Of a DNA stretch of 64,000 nt, positions 45,556-54,754 are shown piece after piece. Each line of letters starts with the position of its first letter. Within the stretch, counting starts at the first letter, position 1. The translations under genes were made by a program, and so were the position numbers. Source of the DNA: Aliarcobacter trophiarum LMG 25534 (lineage in GTDB: Bacteria > Campylobacterota > Campylobacteria > Campylobacterales > Arcobacteraceae); NCBI RefSeq assembly GCF_003355515.1, contig NZ_CP031367.1, positions 434,001 through 498,000 of the forward strand, given 5' to 3'. Below the pieces are notes generated by a model. That model ran no database searches and was not told where the DNA came from. It worked only from the letters and a program-made list of their open reading frames with translations.

Positions 45556-46560
45556 TTAACTCTTTTTATGTTTTTGTTCAAATTTTCTTGAAGCTTCTAA
45601 TATTTCTAAATCATCAAATTTTATAAAAGCTCTCTCTTTTATATTTAACTCTTTTGCTTTTTTATACATTTTAAGCGAAGCTATAAAACCTCTAAAACCA
45701 ATTATACTAAAGATACTTAAAAACAAAAACAGGTAGTGATTTAAAAGTAGTGAACTATTATGAAGGTTTTTCCATACAAAGTAGTTTCTATTTCTTTTGC
45801 TCAAAATCTTTGTTTTTGTACTTACTTTTGATGCGATTGTTCCACCCACTTTATGATAACCTGTAACATTAGGTGCATAAATACAAGATTTCCCTCTTTT
45901 AATTCCTCTATAAACTAAGTCACTCTCTTCAAGCAAATATGGATCCATAAACTCATCATAACCATTTAGCTCACTAAAATCTTCATATCTTATAAAAAAA
46001 TATGCTCCTTGAGCTCCAAAACTAACAATATTTAACTCATCTTCTATATTAGTAAGTTCATCTTTATATATATTTTTTGTGAATCTAAAAAAACCTCTTT
46101 TAAAAGTAAGAAGTTTAACTCCATCTTGCTTCTGTTTTGTAAAATAGCTAATACCATTACAAGTTAAACAAAAAGGTTTTGTTTGAATGTATTTTATAGC
46201 ATTTATAAAAAATGTTTCATCTAATAAAACATCATTGTCAATAAAAAGTATATAGTTTAAAGTATCATGATTCGTGGATAAAGAACTTATAGAAACACCG
46301 TAATTTCTGGCGCTTCCTGCCCCTTGTTTTGGATTTGTATCAAAGATTAAAAAAGCATATTTTTTTTGACACTCTTTTAGATACTCTAAAGTGTTGTCAC
46401 TAGAGTTATCATTTATAACTATCATCTCTATATTATTGTATATTTTCTCATTCTCTAGAGTTGTTTTTATAATTTCTAAGTTTTTTATCAAAAAATCTCT
46501 TAAATGATTTTCTCCATTTAATGAAGGAATTACTATGCTTAAATTTATCTTTTTATCCAT
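45556..46560 (-). CDS. Glycosyltransferase family 2
   Basis: A 334-residue protein with the GT-A start SIVIPSLNG, DNSSDNT and the DXD-like FIDNDVLLD (about residue 110), then ESDLVYR near 214 and a hydrophobic segment near 273-295 that could anchor it to the membrane. It probably adds a sugar to LOS. It overlaps the following phosphoethanolamine-transferase-like gene by 1 bp and lies 1 bp before the GT4 start. Confidence 0.85.
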   Translation of the reverse strand: MDKKINLSIVIPSLNGENHLRDFLIKNLEIIKTTLENEKIYNNIEMIVINDNSSDNTLEYLKECQKKYAFLIFDTNPKQGAGSARNYGVSISSLSTNHDTLNYILFIDNDVLLDETFFINAIKYIQTKPFCLTCNGISYFTKQKQDGVKLLTFKRGFFRFTKNIYKDELTNIEDELNIVSFGAQGAYFFIRYEDFSELNGYDEFMDPYLLEESDLVYRGIKRGKSCIYAPNVTGYHKVGGTIASKVSTKTKILSKRNRNYFVWKNLHNSSLLLNHYLFLFLSIFSIIGFRGFIASLKMYKKAKELNIKERAFIKFDDLEILEASRKFEQKHKKS

Positions 46561-48200
46561 TATTTTCCTTTGTTACTATTTTCAACAATTTTATTATCTT
46601 CATTAAATGATATTGTTCTAAATCCACCAAGCCCACTTAAATCATTTCCACATACAAACATATCTTCTTTTAAGTTAAATATTTCATAAGCAGAACTATA
46701 ACCTAAAAGCTTAGCTAAGATATTTGAAATTTGATAGTGAGAAATATAAGAAAAGTCACCAAAACTATTTTTTAGATCATTTGTACTATTTATACTATAT
46801 ATAAAAAAAGGAACTTTATAAATAGAGTTACTATCTAACATACCATGCCCTTGTCTAGCATTATCTCCAATATTTGTTGCATGATCTGATGTAAAAATTA
46901 CATATGTTGGTTTTGATGTTTTTTGCTTTAATGTACTTATGATTTTTTCAAGTACACTATCTGTATAACTTACACTATTTATGTAATCTATTGTATTTTG
47001 TTCTAAATTATTAGTATTTTCTTTATTAAAGGGTCTATAATCTTTTGGAATATAGTCCAGAAATGGAGTATGTGAAGCTCTTTGATGAAGAGTAATAAAG
47101 CTAGGATGTGATAGATCAATATCATTTAGTCTATCTACTAAAGTCTCATCCAAAATAGAATCATCAATTTTATCCGATATAAAAGAGCCATCTTCTAATC
47201 TATCAAGATATTTTGTACATAGATAGTTTTTTATACTTTTCAATTCACTTGTAGCTTGTGAACTATAGAAATATGTATTAAAACCATTCTGTTTTGCCAT
47301 TTTAAAAAGACAACTATTTGTTGATAATATTTGAGGTAAGCCATCTGGCTTTTTTATCATATTAAAAAAACTAGGTATTGCAATAGTAGTTAAAACTCCA
47401 CTTCCTATACCATTTTTATAAATAAAATTTTTATCATCTCTTAAGCTTTTTAGAAATGGAGTTGTATTTAAAGGATAATCATATAATGACATATAGTCTC
47501 TTTGAAGAGATTCACCCATAATTATAACTATATTTATATCAGGGTTTTCAAATATTTTATTTGGTGTTTTTGTAATTTCTTGTTCTAATCCACTTCTTCC
47601 ACTTATTTTTTTTGGTAACACATTTCCAAAAAGATTTGATAATGTAAGTATTGTATTTTTTAAAATATAGTATTCAAAATTTGGGTTACTATTTTTTTTA
47701 TAATCATCTTTTAAATAGATTCTAAGTGGTAAAAATAGTACAGCTATAATTAAAAAAATAGATAGATATTTTACTTTATATCTATTATTATTAAATTTTT
47801 TAATAAAAAAGATTGATAATAATAGAATAATAAAAAATAAAATTGTAGGAAATATAGTGATACCTAAAACAGATTTAAAAGTAAGGAAAACTTCTTGAAA
47901 CTCTATAAAAAACAGTATATATTCTAATGGAAATATCCAAGTCCCATAGTATGAAAAGTGGACCAATTGAAACCATATAAATAGTGAAAATATAAAATAT
48001 ATTACAAATATTGCTCTTTTATTTATAATTGAAATTACTAAAAGATGTATAATAAACTGTTCAATAAAACTTTTGAAAGTAAGATTAAATATTAATATAT
48101 CATTATAGACTCTATAAAATTGTTCAATAGATATAAAAATTATAGTAAGAATAAGTGCTAAAAATATATTATTTTTAAATTTGCTAAAAAAAGTTTTCAT
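46560..48200 (-). CDS. Phosphoethanolamine transferase-like membrane sulfatase (copy 2)
   Basis: A 546-residue paralog of the gene at 36210-37844: same five-helix N-terminus (FISIEQFYR, NDILIFNLTFKSF and YGTWIFPLE are shared), same sulfatase domain with IVIIMGESLQRDYMSLYDYP, a likely nucleophile Thr in GVLTTIAIPSFF, and TSDHATN. Both copies lie on the minus strand and bracket the variable cassette. The acceptor is unknown; lipid A or core sugar is expected. Confidence 0.8.
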   Translation of the reverse strand: MKTFFSKFKNNIFLALILTIIFISIEQFYRVYNDILIFNLTFKSFIEQFIIHLLVISIINKRAIFVIYFIFSLFIWFQLVHFSYYGTWIFPLEYILFFIEFQEVFLTFKSVLGITIFPTILFFIILLLSIFFIKKFNNNRYKVKYLSIFLIIAVLFLPLRIYLKDDYKKNSNPNFEYYILKNTILTLSNLFGNVLPKKISGRSGLEQEITKTPNKIFENPDINIVIIMGESLQRDYMSLYDYPLNTTPFLKSLRDDKNFIYKNGIGSGVLTTIAIPSFFNMIKKPDGLPQILSTNSCLFKMAKQNGFNTYFYSSQATSELKSIKNYLCTKYLDRLEDGSFISDKIDDSILDETLVDRLNDIDLSHPSFITLHQRASHTPFLDYIPKDYRPFNKENTNNLEQNTIDYINSVSYTDSVLEKIISTLKQKTSKPTYVIFTSDHATNIGDNARQGHGMLDSNSIYKVPFFIYSINSTNDLKNSFGDFSYISHYQISNILAKLLGYSSAYEIFNLKEDMFVCGNDLSGLGGFRTISFNEDNKIVENSNKGK

Positions 48201-48271
48201 ATATTCCCTTTAAAATAAAGTTAATATTCTACTTTTTTAGTAGTTAAATATAAATTAAATAGTTTTTTAGA

Positions 48272-48277
48272 TAAAAT
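48272..48277 (+). promoter_or_regulatory. -10 element of the 48304-54654 glycosyltransferase operon
   Basis: TAAAAT within TTTTTAGATAAAATATA, 26 bp before the TTG start at 48304, followed by AAAGGAAA. It lies in the 103-bp divergent region shared with phosphoethanolamine transferase copy 2. Confidence 0.5.
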
Positions 48278-48303
48278 ATATTATTTTTTAAAGGAAATAT
48301 TTT

Positions 48304-49044
48304 TTGATAAAAGTAAAATTGATAACAGATGAAAAATTTAAAGAGTTTTTAGAAAATATAAAACAATTTTTCAAAGAAAATTTAAATACTATACACAAAG
48401 CTAGAAATGAGATAAAAGTAATAGAGTATGAAAATCAAAAGCTAGTTGTTAAATCTTTTAAAATACCACATTTTATAAATAAAATTGTATATACATTTTT
48501 TAAAAAATCAAAAGCGCAAAAAGCTTATGAATATGCATTAAAAATTAAAAGTTTTACACCAAAGCCTATAGGGTACATTGAGTTTTATAAATTTGGTTTA
48601 CTAAATGATAGCTATTTTGTAAGTGAACATTTCGATTATGATTTTACTATTAGAGAACCACTTTTAGATATAAATTTTCCAAATAAAAATGAGATTTTAA
48701 GAGCTTTTGCAAAATTTACATTTGAATTACATGAAGAGGGAATTTTTCATTTTGATTATAGTCCTGGAAATATCTTAATAAAAAAAGATAATAATGATTT
48801 TATTTTTAAAATAGTTGATATAAATAGAATGAAATTTTTTGATTTGAAACTTGAAGATAGACTTAAGAACTTTTCAAAACTTTGGGCAAAAGATGAAGAT
48901 TTGGAAGTTGTTATAAAAGAGTATGCAAAACTTTTAAAAAAAGATGAAAAAGAGTTAGTTTCTAAAGCTTTAACTCTTTCCAATAAACATAAAGCAAAAA
49001 TAAATTTCAAAAAAAGATTAAAAGGAAAAAAAGTTGTTGATTAG
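48304..49044 (+). CDS. LPS core kinase-like protein
   Basis: A 246-residue kinase-fold protein beginning with TTG. The catalytic loop FHFDYSPGNILI (about residues 150-161, with catalytic Asp and Asn) and the metal-binding VDINR near 175 are intact, unlike the gene at 35069. It resembles the KdkA/WaaP/InaA group that phosphorylates inner-core KDO or heptose. The acceptor is inferred from the locus. It overlaps the deacetylase gene by 11 bp. Confidence 0.75.
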   Translation: MIKVKLITDEKFKEFLENIKQFFKENLNTIHKARNEIKVIEYENQKLVVKSFKIPHFINKIVYTFFKKSKAQKAYEYALKIKSFTPKPIGYIEFYKFGLLNDSYFVSEHFDYDFTIREPLLDINFPNKNEILRAFAKFTFELHEEGIFHFDYSPGNILIKKDNNDFIFKIVDINRMKFFDLKLEDRLKNFSKLWAKDEDLEVVIKEYAKLLKKDEKELVSKALTLSNKHKAKINFKKRLKGKKVVD

Positions 49045-49759
49045 TATTATGTACCATCATGTAAATAGTGATAGATGTTCAAATGATTTAGCAATTTTTG
49101 AAGAGCATCTAAAATATATAAAGGCTAATTTTAAAACTATTTTCCCAGGTGAAACAATTAGTAAAAAAAGCGTTTGTTTGACTTTTGATGATGCCTATGC
49201 AGATTTTTATTTTTTGATTTTTCCACTTTTAAAAAAATATAATTTAAAGGCTCTTTTGGCAATTCCATCAAAATATATTTTAGACGACACAGATGAGTTA
49301 GCAGAAAATAGAATGAATTTTGAACACAATGATCTGTTTCTTAACTATGAAAAAGCCACATTTTGTACCTATGAAGAGTTAAAGCAGATGAGAGATAGTG
49401 GCTTAGTTGTTTTTGGCTCACACTCTCATTCTCATATAAACTTACTTGAAGAAAATGTTAATTTAGATTTGGAATTAAGAGTTTCAAAAGAGATTTTAGA
49501 AGATAAATTAGATACAAAAATAGAGAGTTTTGTATTTCCTTTTGGAAAATACAATCAAAATATTTTAAAAGAAGCAAAGAGACATTATAAATACAATTTT
49601 AGAATTGGTAATGCAATGCATAAAGATTTTAATGGAATTAATGGAGCAATTTATAGAGTTGATGGAGATGAGTTGAAAACTCCTGATGAGATATTTAAAA
49701 CTACAAAACTATTAAAATATAAATTTAAAGGTTTAGTAAAAAGATTGGGTAGAAAATGA
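49034..49759 (+). CDS. Polysaccharide deacetylase family protein
   Basis: A 241-residue NodB-type protein with a TTG start. YHHVN at the beginning, the metal-binding/catalytic LTFDDAYAD near 50, the HSHSHIN motif near 125 and FVFPFGKYN near 165 are all present, so it should be active. It removes acetyl groups from N-acetylated sugars. Among LOS genes the likely substrate is an N-acetylhexosamine of the core or a lipid-linked precursor. It overlaps neighbours on both sides. Confidence 0.85.
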   Translation: MLISIMYHHVNSDRCSNDLAIFEEHLKYIKANFKTIFPGETISKKSVCLTFDDAYADFYFLIFPLLKKYNLKALLAIPSKYILDDTDELAENRMNFEHNDLFLNYEKATFCTYEELKQMRDSGLVVFGSHSHSHINLLEENVNLDLELRVSKEILEDKLDTKIESFVFPFGKYNQNILKEAKRHYKYNFRIGNAMHKDFNGINGAIYRVDGDELKTPDEIFKTTKLLKYKFKGLVKRLGRK

Positions 49760-50505
49760 ATATAAGTACAGTTGTATTAGCAAAAAATAGTGAAAAAACG
49801 ATAGAAAAAACTTTAAAAAGTTTAGTAGATTTTGATGATGTTATTGTTTACGATAATGGCTCAACAGATGAAACTATAAATATTGCAAAAAAATTTTCAA
49901 ATGTAAATTTAATACAAGGTGAGTTTAAAGGTTTTGGGTGGACAAAAAACTGTGCTAGCTCTTTTGCCTTAAATGATTGGGTTTTAATAATTGATAGCGA
50001 TGAAGTAGTTGATAGAGAGCTTTTAAATGAATTGAAAACAAAAAAATTAGATAAAAATATAGTTTATAGGTTAAATTTCAAAGCATTTTATAAAGATATT
50101 CAAGTAAAACATTGTGGATGGAATAACCAAAAGATAAAAAGACTATATAACAAAACCATTACAAAATATAACTCAAATGATGTTCATGAAGATATTATAA
50201 CTGATGGTTTGAATATAGAAGAAATAAAAGGAAATGTTGAACATTATAGTTATCATACAATTTCAGAATTTATCATAAAGGCTGATAGATATTCAACACT
50301 TTTTGCTACAAATAATACAGGGAAAAAAGCTTCAAGCCCAACAAAAGCTTTTCTTAATAGTATCTACTCTTTTTTTAGAACATACATTATAAAACAAGGT
50401 TTTAGGGATGGTTATGTAGGACTTGTTATCGCATATTCTCATGCAGTTACAAATTTTTATAAATATATAAAATTATATGAATTAAACAAAGAGTTGAAAA
50501 AATGA
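49756..50505 (+). CDS. LOS core glycosyltransferase, GT2 (LgtF/WaaE type)
   Basis: A 249-residue protein of the WaaE/LgtF group, which adds beta-1,4-glucose to the first heptose. It begins STVVLAKNSEKTIEKTLKSL and has YDNGSTDET, GFGWTKNCA and the DXD motif IIDSDEVVD. The C-terminal region with YSTLFA...FFRTYIIKQGFRDG is characteristic of this group. It overlaps the next gene by 4 bp. Confidence 0.85.
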   Translation: MNISTVVLAKNSEKTIEKTLKSLVDFDDVIVYDNGSTDETINIAKKFSNVNLIQGEFKGFGWTKNCASSFALNDWVLIIDSDEVVDRELLNELKTKKLDKNIVYRLNFKAFYKDIQVKHCGWNNQKIKRLYNKTITKYNSNDVHEDIITDGLNIEEIKGNVEHYSYHTISEFIIKADRYSTLFATNNTGKKASSPTKAFLNSIYSFFRTYIIKQGFRDGYVGLVIAYSHAVTNFYKYIKLYELNKELKK

Positions 50506-51425
50506 ATTTACTTATAACAAGACATGATAAAATAGGTGATTTTGTGGTTACTTTGCCACTTTTTAAGGCTATAAAAGAGCAGTACCCAACTACAAGAATT
50601 ACAGCCTTAGTTTCAAAAATCAACTATAAGTTTGCAAAAGATATTGAGTTTATAGATGATGTTATTTTATATAATAAAAATGATTTAGATAGAACATTGC
50701 AAGATATAAAATCTAGAAATTTTGATGCAAGTATTAGTGCATATATTGATACAGAATTAGGAAAAATACTTTATAAAAGTGGAATTAAAAAAAGAGTTGC
50801 ACCATCAACAAAACTGGCACAATTTTTTTTCAACAAGCGAATAAGACAAAGAAGAAGTAAAGCTTTAAAAACAGAGTGGCAATATAATCTTGATTTAGCA
50901 AGAGCAATTTTCCCAGAAATTAAGCTATCTTTTACAAAACCACTTTTAAATATTAAAGAGAAAAAAGAGAAAAGAGTTGTTTTTCATACGGGATTTGGTG
51001 GAAGTAGTGATGGAAATTTAAAAATTGATGATTACATAAATCTTGCTAGAAGTATAAAAAATAGCTCTTATGAGATAGCTTTCTCTTTTGGTCCAGATGA
51101 TGAAAAAGCTAAAGAGTATATTGAGACAAATTTAGATTTTGAAGCATATATTTATGATTCAAAAGTTACTTTGATGGATTTTGCAAGATATATAGCAAGT
51201 AGCTCTTTGTTTGTAAGTACTTCAACAGGACCTATGCATCTTGCTGGTGCAACAAATACTATGACTCTATCTTTTTTTGGAGATAGTTTATTTGCAAGTA
51301 GTAAAAGATGGGCAACTGTTAGTGATGAAAGTTTACAAAATAATTTTATGATAAATAAGAACTATTCAAAAGATGAATATTTGAAAATTGAAAAAAGGTT
51401 AAAGGAAATAGTAGATTATGAATGA
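50502..51425 (+). CDS. Heptosyltransferase family (GT9) protein
   Basis: A 307-residue GT9 enzyme: LITRHDKIGDFVVTLPLFKAI at the start, FHTGFGGSSDGN in the second domain and STSTGPMHLAGATNT at the donor site. It is the third GT9 gene in the window besides waaC and waaF, so it probably adds a further heptose or related sugar (WaaQ-like). It overlaps the YrbL gene downstream by 8 bp. Confidence 0.85.
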   Translation: MNLLITRHDKIGDFVVTLPLFKAIKEQYPTTRITALVSKINYKFAKDIEFIDDVILYNKNDLDRTLQDIKSRNFDASISAYIDTELGKILYKSGIKKRVAPSTKLAQFFFNKRIRQRRSKALKTEWQYNLDLARAIFPEIKLSFTKPLLNIKEKKEKRVVFHTGFGGSSDGNLKIDDYINLARSIKNSSYEIAFSFGPDDEKAKEYIETNLDFEAYIYDSKVTLMDFARYIASSSLFVSTSTGPMHLAGATNTMTLSFFGDSLFASSKRWATVSDESLQNNFMINKNYSKDEYLKIEKRLKEIVDYE

Positions 51426-51999
51426 AAAAATTGTTTTGACTGAAGAGTTTCTTGTTGCAAGGGGAGGGGAAAGAGATTGTTATATTCACCCTTTAGATTC
51501 TACAAAAGTTATAAAGGTTTTATATATAAATAATAAAACAAATAGAAATCAGAATACTTTAGAATATAAATATTTTAAGTTTTTAGAAAAACAAAATGTA
51601 CCATTATCTCATATTACAAAATGCTATGGATATATAGATACAGATTTGGGAGAGGGTTTGATTTTTGATAGAGTATATGATTATGATGGAAAAACTTCTA
51701 TGACATTTTTAGATATTATTATAAAAAATAGACTTACAAAAGATGTACGCGATAAAATGGTAGAAGAGTTGAAAGAGTATCTTTTCAAATATAATATTTT
51801 ATTTGTTGACATAGCATTATATAATGTATTATGTTGTGAATATGAAAAAGATAGATATAAATTAGTAATAATTGATGGTTTAGGAGGAAGAAGAGTTGGA
51901 ATTAAATTCTTTTTATATCTAAATTCAAAAATATTTACAAAGTATAAAATAAGAAAAAGTTGGAAGAGATTTTTGGTAGGCTATAATAAGAAACGATAG
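51418..51999 (+). CDS. YrbL-family kinase-like protein
   Basis: A 193-residue protein of the PhoP-regulatory-network YrbL family. Kinase-like features: Lys33 in KVIKV, D131 and N136 in FVDIALYNVL, and D153 in VIIDGLGG. The family is related to RIO/LPS kinases; its reaction is not established. The position in an LOS operon suggests sugar phosphorylation, an inference. It is followed by a homolog fused to a second domain and has a decayed relative at 37993. Confidence 0.75.
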   Translation: MNEKIVLTEEFLVARGGERDCYIHPLDSTKVIKVLYINNKTNRNQNTLEYKYFKFLEKQNVPLSHITKCYGYIDTDLGEGLIFDRVYDYDGKTSMTFLDIIIKNRLTKDVRDKMVEELKEYLFKYNILFVDIALYNVLCCEYEKDRYKLVIIDGLGGRRVGIKFFLYLNSKIFTKYKIRKSWKRFLVGYNKKR

Positions 52000-52025
52000 T
52001 ACTAAAAATTTATATGGAATTGAAA

Positions 52026-53678
52026 ATGAATGAAAAAGTGATTTTAAGTAATGATGATATATTTGATAAAGGTGGACTTAGAAAAGTTTTTGTACATCCA
52101 GAAGATAGTTCAAAGATAATAAAAGTAAGTAGTTTTGATGATAATGGGCAAAATGAACTAGAAGCTAGCTATTATAACCATTTAAGAACACAAAAAATAT
52201 CTTATAAACATATTTCAAAATATTTTGGAGAGATTGAGACAAATTTAGGTCATGGAGTAGTGTTTGAAAAAACAACAAACTATGATAATACAAAATGCTT
52301 AGATTTAGAACAATTTATAAAACAAAAAATAGTTTCAAGATCTTATCTTGACGAGTTGATAACTGAGTTAAGAGATAATATTTTATCAAATAATATACTT
52401 TTTTATGATGTTGGTTTATCAAATATATTGTCTCAAGAGTATGAAAAAAATAGATATAAGCTTGTGATAATTGATGGGCTTGGTGGAAGATACAAAGAAA
52501 ATCTAAATTTTCATTTAAGATTAAAATATAAATTTTTGTCTATTAGAAAAATAAAAGAGCAATGGGATAAGTTTGAAAAAGTATTTAAAAATGAAGCTGA
52601 TATAGTATATGATAATATTTTTTTATGGGATAAATATTCAGATCAGCCAAATATTATAAAAAATAGAGAATTTAAAAAAAGAGTTAGAAAGCTACATCTA
52701 AATGATTTTATTAAAATGATATTTACTACAATTTATGTTTTACCTTTTTCTATACTTTTTATGAAGTTTTTTAAAGGTAAAATAGAAGTTTCAAATAAAG
52801 ATTTTATAGGCCTTGGAGTGAATTTAGACAAAGATGACGGCAAAAGTACTCAGCAAGATTTAATAGAAGAATTAGGGGTTAAAAACCTAATAATAAGAGT
52901 ACCACTTGGGGATATAGAAAATATTGAAATGTATGTAGATTTTGCAAAAAGTTTTAATCAAAAAAGTAAGAAAAATATTTTGATAAATATTATACAAAAT
53001 AGAGAGAATTTACAAAATCATGCTTTATTAAGAAAAAATCTAGAAAATATTTTTGAGAACTTTAAAGATATTTCAGATGAGTATCAAGTTGGAACTACTA
53101 TAAATAGATTAAAATGGGAGATATTTAGCATAAAAGAGGATTATATTCCTATGTTTGAAATAGCTCAATCTTTAAAAGAGCAAAAATATTCAAACATTAA
53201 ACTTTTAGGGCCATCAGTTATAGATTTTGAATACTATTACAATGCTAGAGCGATGTTTAATCTAAAAAAAATAAAGTATGACATAACTTCAGCACTGCTT
53301 TATGTTGATAGAAGAGGAAGTCCAAAAAATAGACAATATGGTTTCTTTGATTTAAGAAATAAGATAGATTTATTATACTCTTTGGTAAGGTTAAGCCCAA
53401 AAACTTTAAGTGATAAGATCTATATAACTGAAACAAACTATCCTATAAGCAATACAGCTCCATATGCACCAACAAGTGAAAAAGAGTGTGTATCTCTTGA
53501 AAATTATACAAAATATATGTTAGAGTATTTTGAAATAGCAAAAAAGAGTAAGAAGATAAGAAGAGTTTATTGGCACCAATTAATAGCTACTGGTTATGGT
53601 TTAGTTGATAATAGAGATGGAAAAATAGTAAAATATCCACAATATTATGCCTTTAAAGAGATGTTGGAAAATAAGTAA
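52026..53678 (+). CDS. YrbL kinase-like domain fused to a TIM-barrel (glycoside-hydrolase-like) domain
   Basis: A protein of 550 residues; the ATG at 52026 aligns with the YrbL paralog start and has GGA upstream, while the ATG at 52014 lacks a binding site. Residues 1-185 are YrbL-like with D128 and N133 (YDVGLSNIL) and D150 (IIDGLGG). A hydrophobic stretch near 229-247 follows. Residues 260-550 look like a clan-A glycoside hydrolase barrel: strand 7 ITETNYP with E469, then RVYWHQL near 513. At strand 4, where an NE pair is expected, it reads TTINRLKW (357-364), so the acid/base Glu seems missing. The role is unknown. Confidence 0.65.
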   Translation: MNEKVILSNDDIFDKGGLRKVFVHPEDSSKIIKVSSFDDNGQNELEASYYNHLRTQKISYKHISKYFGEIETNLGHGVVFEKTTNYDNTKCLDLEQFIKQKIVSRSYLDELITELRDNILSNNILFYDVGLSNILSQEYEKNRYKLVIIDGLGGRYKENLNFHLRLKYKFLSIRKIKEQWDKFEKVFKNEADIVYDNIFLWDKYSDQPNIIKNREFKKRVRKLHLNDFIKMIFTTIYVLPFSILFMKFFKGKIEVSNKDFIGLGVNLDKDDGKSTQQDLIEELGVKNLIIRVPLGDIENIEMYVDFAKSFNQKSKKNILINIIQNRENLQNHALLRKNLENIFENFKDISDEYQVGTTINRLKWEIFSIKEDYIPMFEIAQSLKEQKYSNIKLLGPSVIDFEYYYNARAMFNLKKIKYDITSALLYVDRRGSPKNRQYGFFDLRNKIDLLYSLVRLSPKTLSDKIYITETNYPISNTAPYAPTSEKECVSLENYTKYMLEYFEIAKKSKKIRRVYWHQLIATGYGLVDNRDGKIVKYPQYYAFKEMLENK

Positions 53679-53718
53679 AATATAAAAATAGATATAGATT
53701 TGAATTTTAGGAAAAAAT

Positions 53719-54654
53719 ATGAAAATATTTATAGAGATACCATCATGGCTAGGAGATGCAATTATGGCAACTCCAGCTATACAAAATATAATAAAAACTT
53801 ACCCACAAGCTAAAATTATACTTCTTGGCTCTTTTGTATCAACAAAGGCTTTTGAGAATTACCCAAATATTGAGAAAATAGTAGTTGATGAGACAAAAAA
53901 GAGTGGAAATAGATATAAAAATTTGATAAATCTTGCAAAATCTTTGGGAAAATTCGATATTGCACTATCTTTTAGAAGAAGTTTTTCATCAAAGTTTATG
54001 ATGTTTTTTATAAAAGCAAAGAGAAAGTTTAATTATAAAAGATTCACAAAAAAAGAGATACATTTAGCTATAAGATATAATGATTTTGTAAATAAAGTTT
54101 TAGGCTTAAATAATGAAGTAGGGGATTTGAAACTCTATTTTACTCCTTTTAAATATACAAAACCAACTTTGGGAATAAATCCAGGAGCAACTTATGGAAG
54201 TGCTAAAAGATGGTATCCAGAAGAGTTTGCAAAAGTTTCTGTATCTTTATCAAACAGATATGATATTGTGATTTTTGGAGGACCAACAGAGATTGATATT
54301 GCAAAAGATATTGAAAATGAGCTTCTAAAACAAGGAGTAAGAAATTATCAAAATTTAGCAGGAAAGACAACTATTCCTGAACTTATAGAAAAAATAGCTG
54401 GATTAGATTTATTTATTACAAATGATAGTGGTCCTATGCATATTGCAGCAGCATATAGAGTAAAAACAGTTGCCATTTTTGGGCCAACAAAATTTACAGA
54501 GACAAATCAGTGGCATAATGATGAAAATGGTTTGATTGTTACAAAAAATTTAGATTGTTCCCCTTGTATGAAAAGAGTTTGTCCTTTAAAACATCATAAT
54601 TGTATGAAGTTAATAACTTCTGATGATGTTTTAAAAACTTTAGAAAGATTATAA
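53719..54654 (+). CDS. waaF: LOS heptosyltransferase II
   Basis: A 311-residue GT9 enzyme that adds the second heptose of the inner core. IEIPSWLGDAIMATPAIQNI at the start, NPGATYGSAKRWYPEEFA in the middle and TNDSGPMHIAAAYRV at the donor site are typical WaaF features, as is the Cys-rich CSPCMKRVCP near the end. It closes the core-glycosyltransferase run, matching the right end of Campylobacter LOS loci. Confidence 0.93.
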   Translation: MKIFIEIPSWLGDAIMATPAIQNIIKTYPQAKIILLGSFVSTKAFENYPNIEKIVVDETKKSGNRYKNLINLAKSLGKFDIALSFRRSFSSKFMMFFIKAKRKFNYKRFTKKEIHLAIRYNDFVNKVLGLNNEVGDLKLYFTPFKYTKPTLGINPGATYGSAKRWYPEEFAKVSVSLSNRYDIVIFGGPTEIDIAKDIENELLKQGVRNYQNLAGKTTIPELIEKIAGLDLFITNDSGPMHIAAAYRVKTVAIFGPTKFTETNQWHNDENGLIVTKNLDCSPCMKRVCPLKHHNCMKLITSDDVLKTLERL

Positions 54655-54673
54655 AGTTGTAGCTTATTTTAAT

Positions 54674-54679
54674 TATAAT
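54674..54679 (+). promoter_or_regulatory. -10-like element upstream of the eptA-type gene
   Basis: TATAAT in the 100-bp gap after waaF. A second candidate, TACTAT, lies at 54721-54726 nearer the gene. AAGGAG at 54742-54747 precedes the TTG start at 54755 by 7 bp. Confidence 0.35.
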
Positions 54680-54754
54680 TTGATTATAGGTTTATTTATT
54701 TTTTATTAACTAAGTAAATATACTATTCGAAAGATTATTTCAAGGAGATATTAT

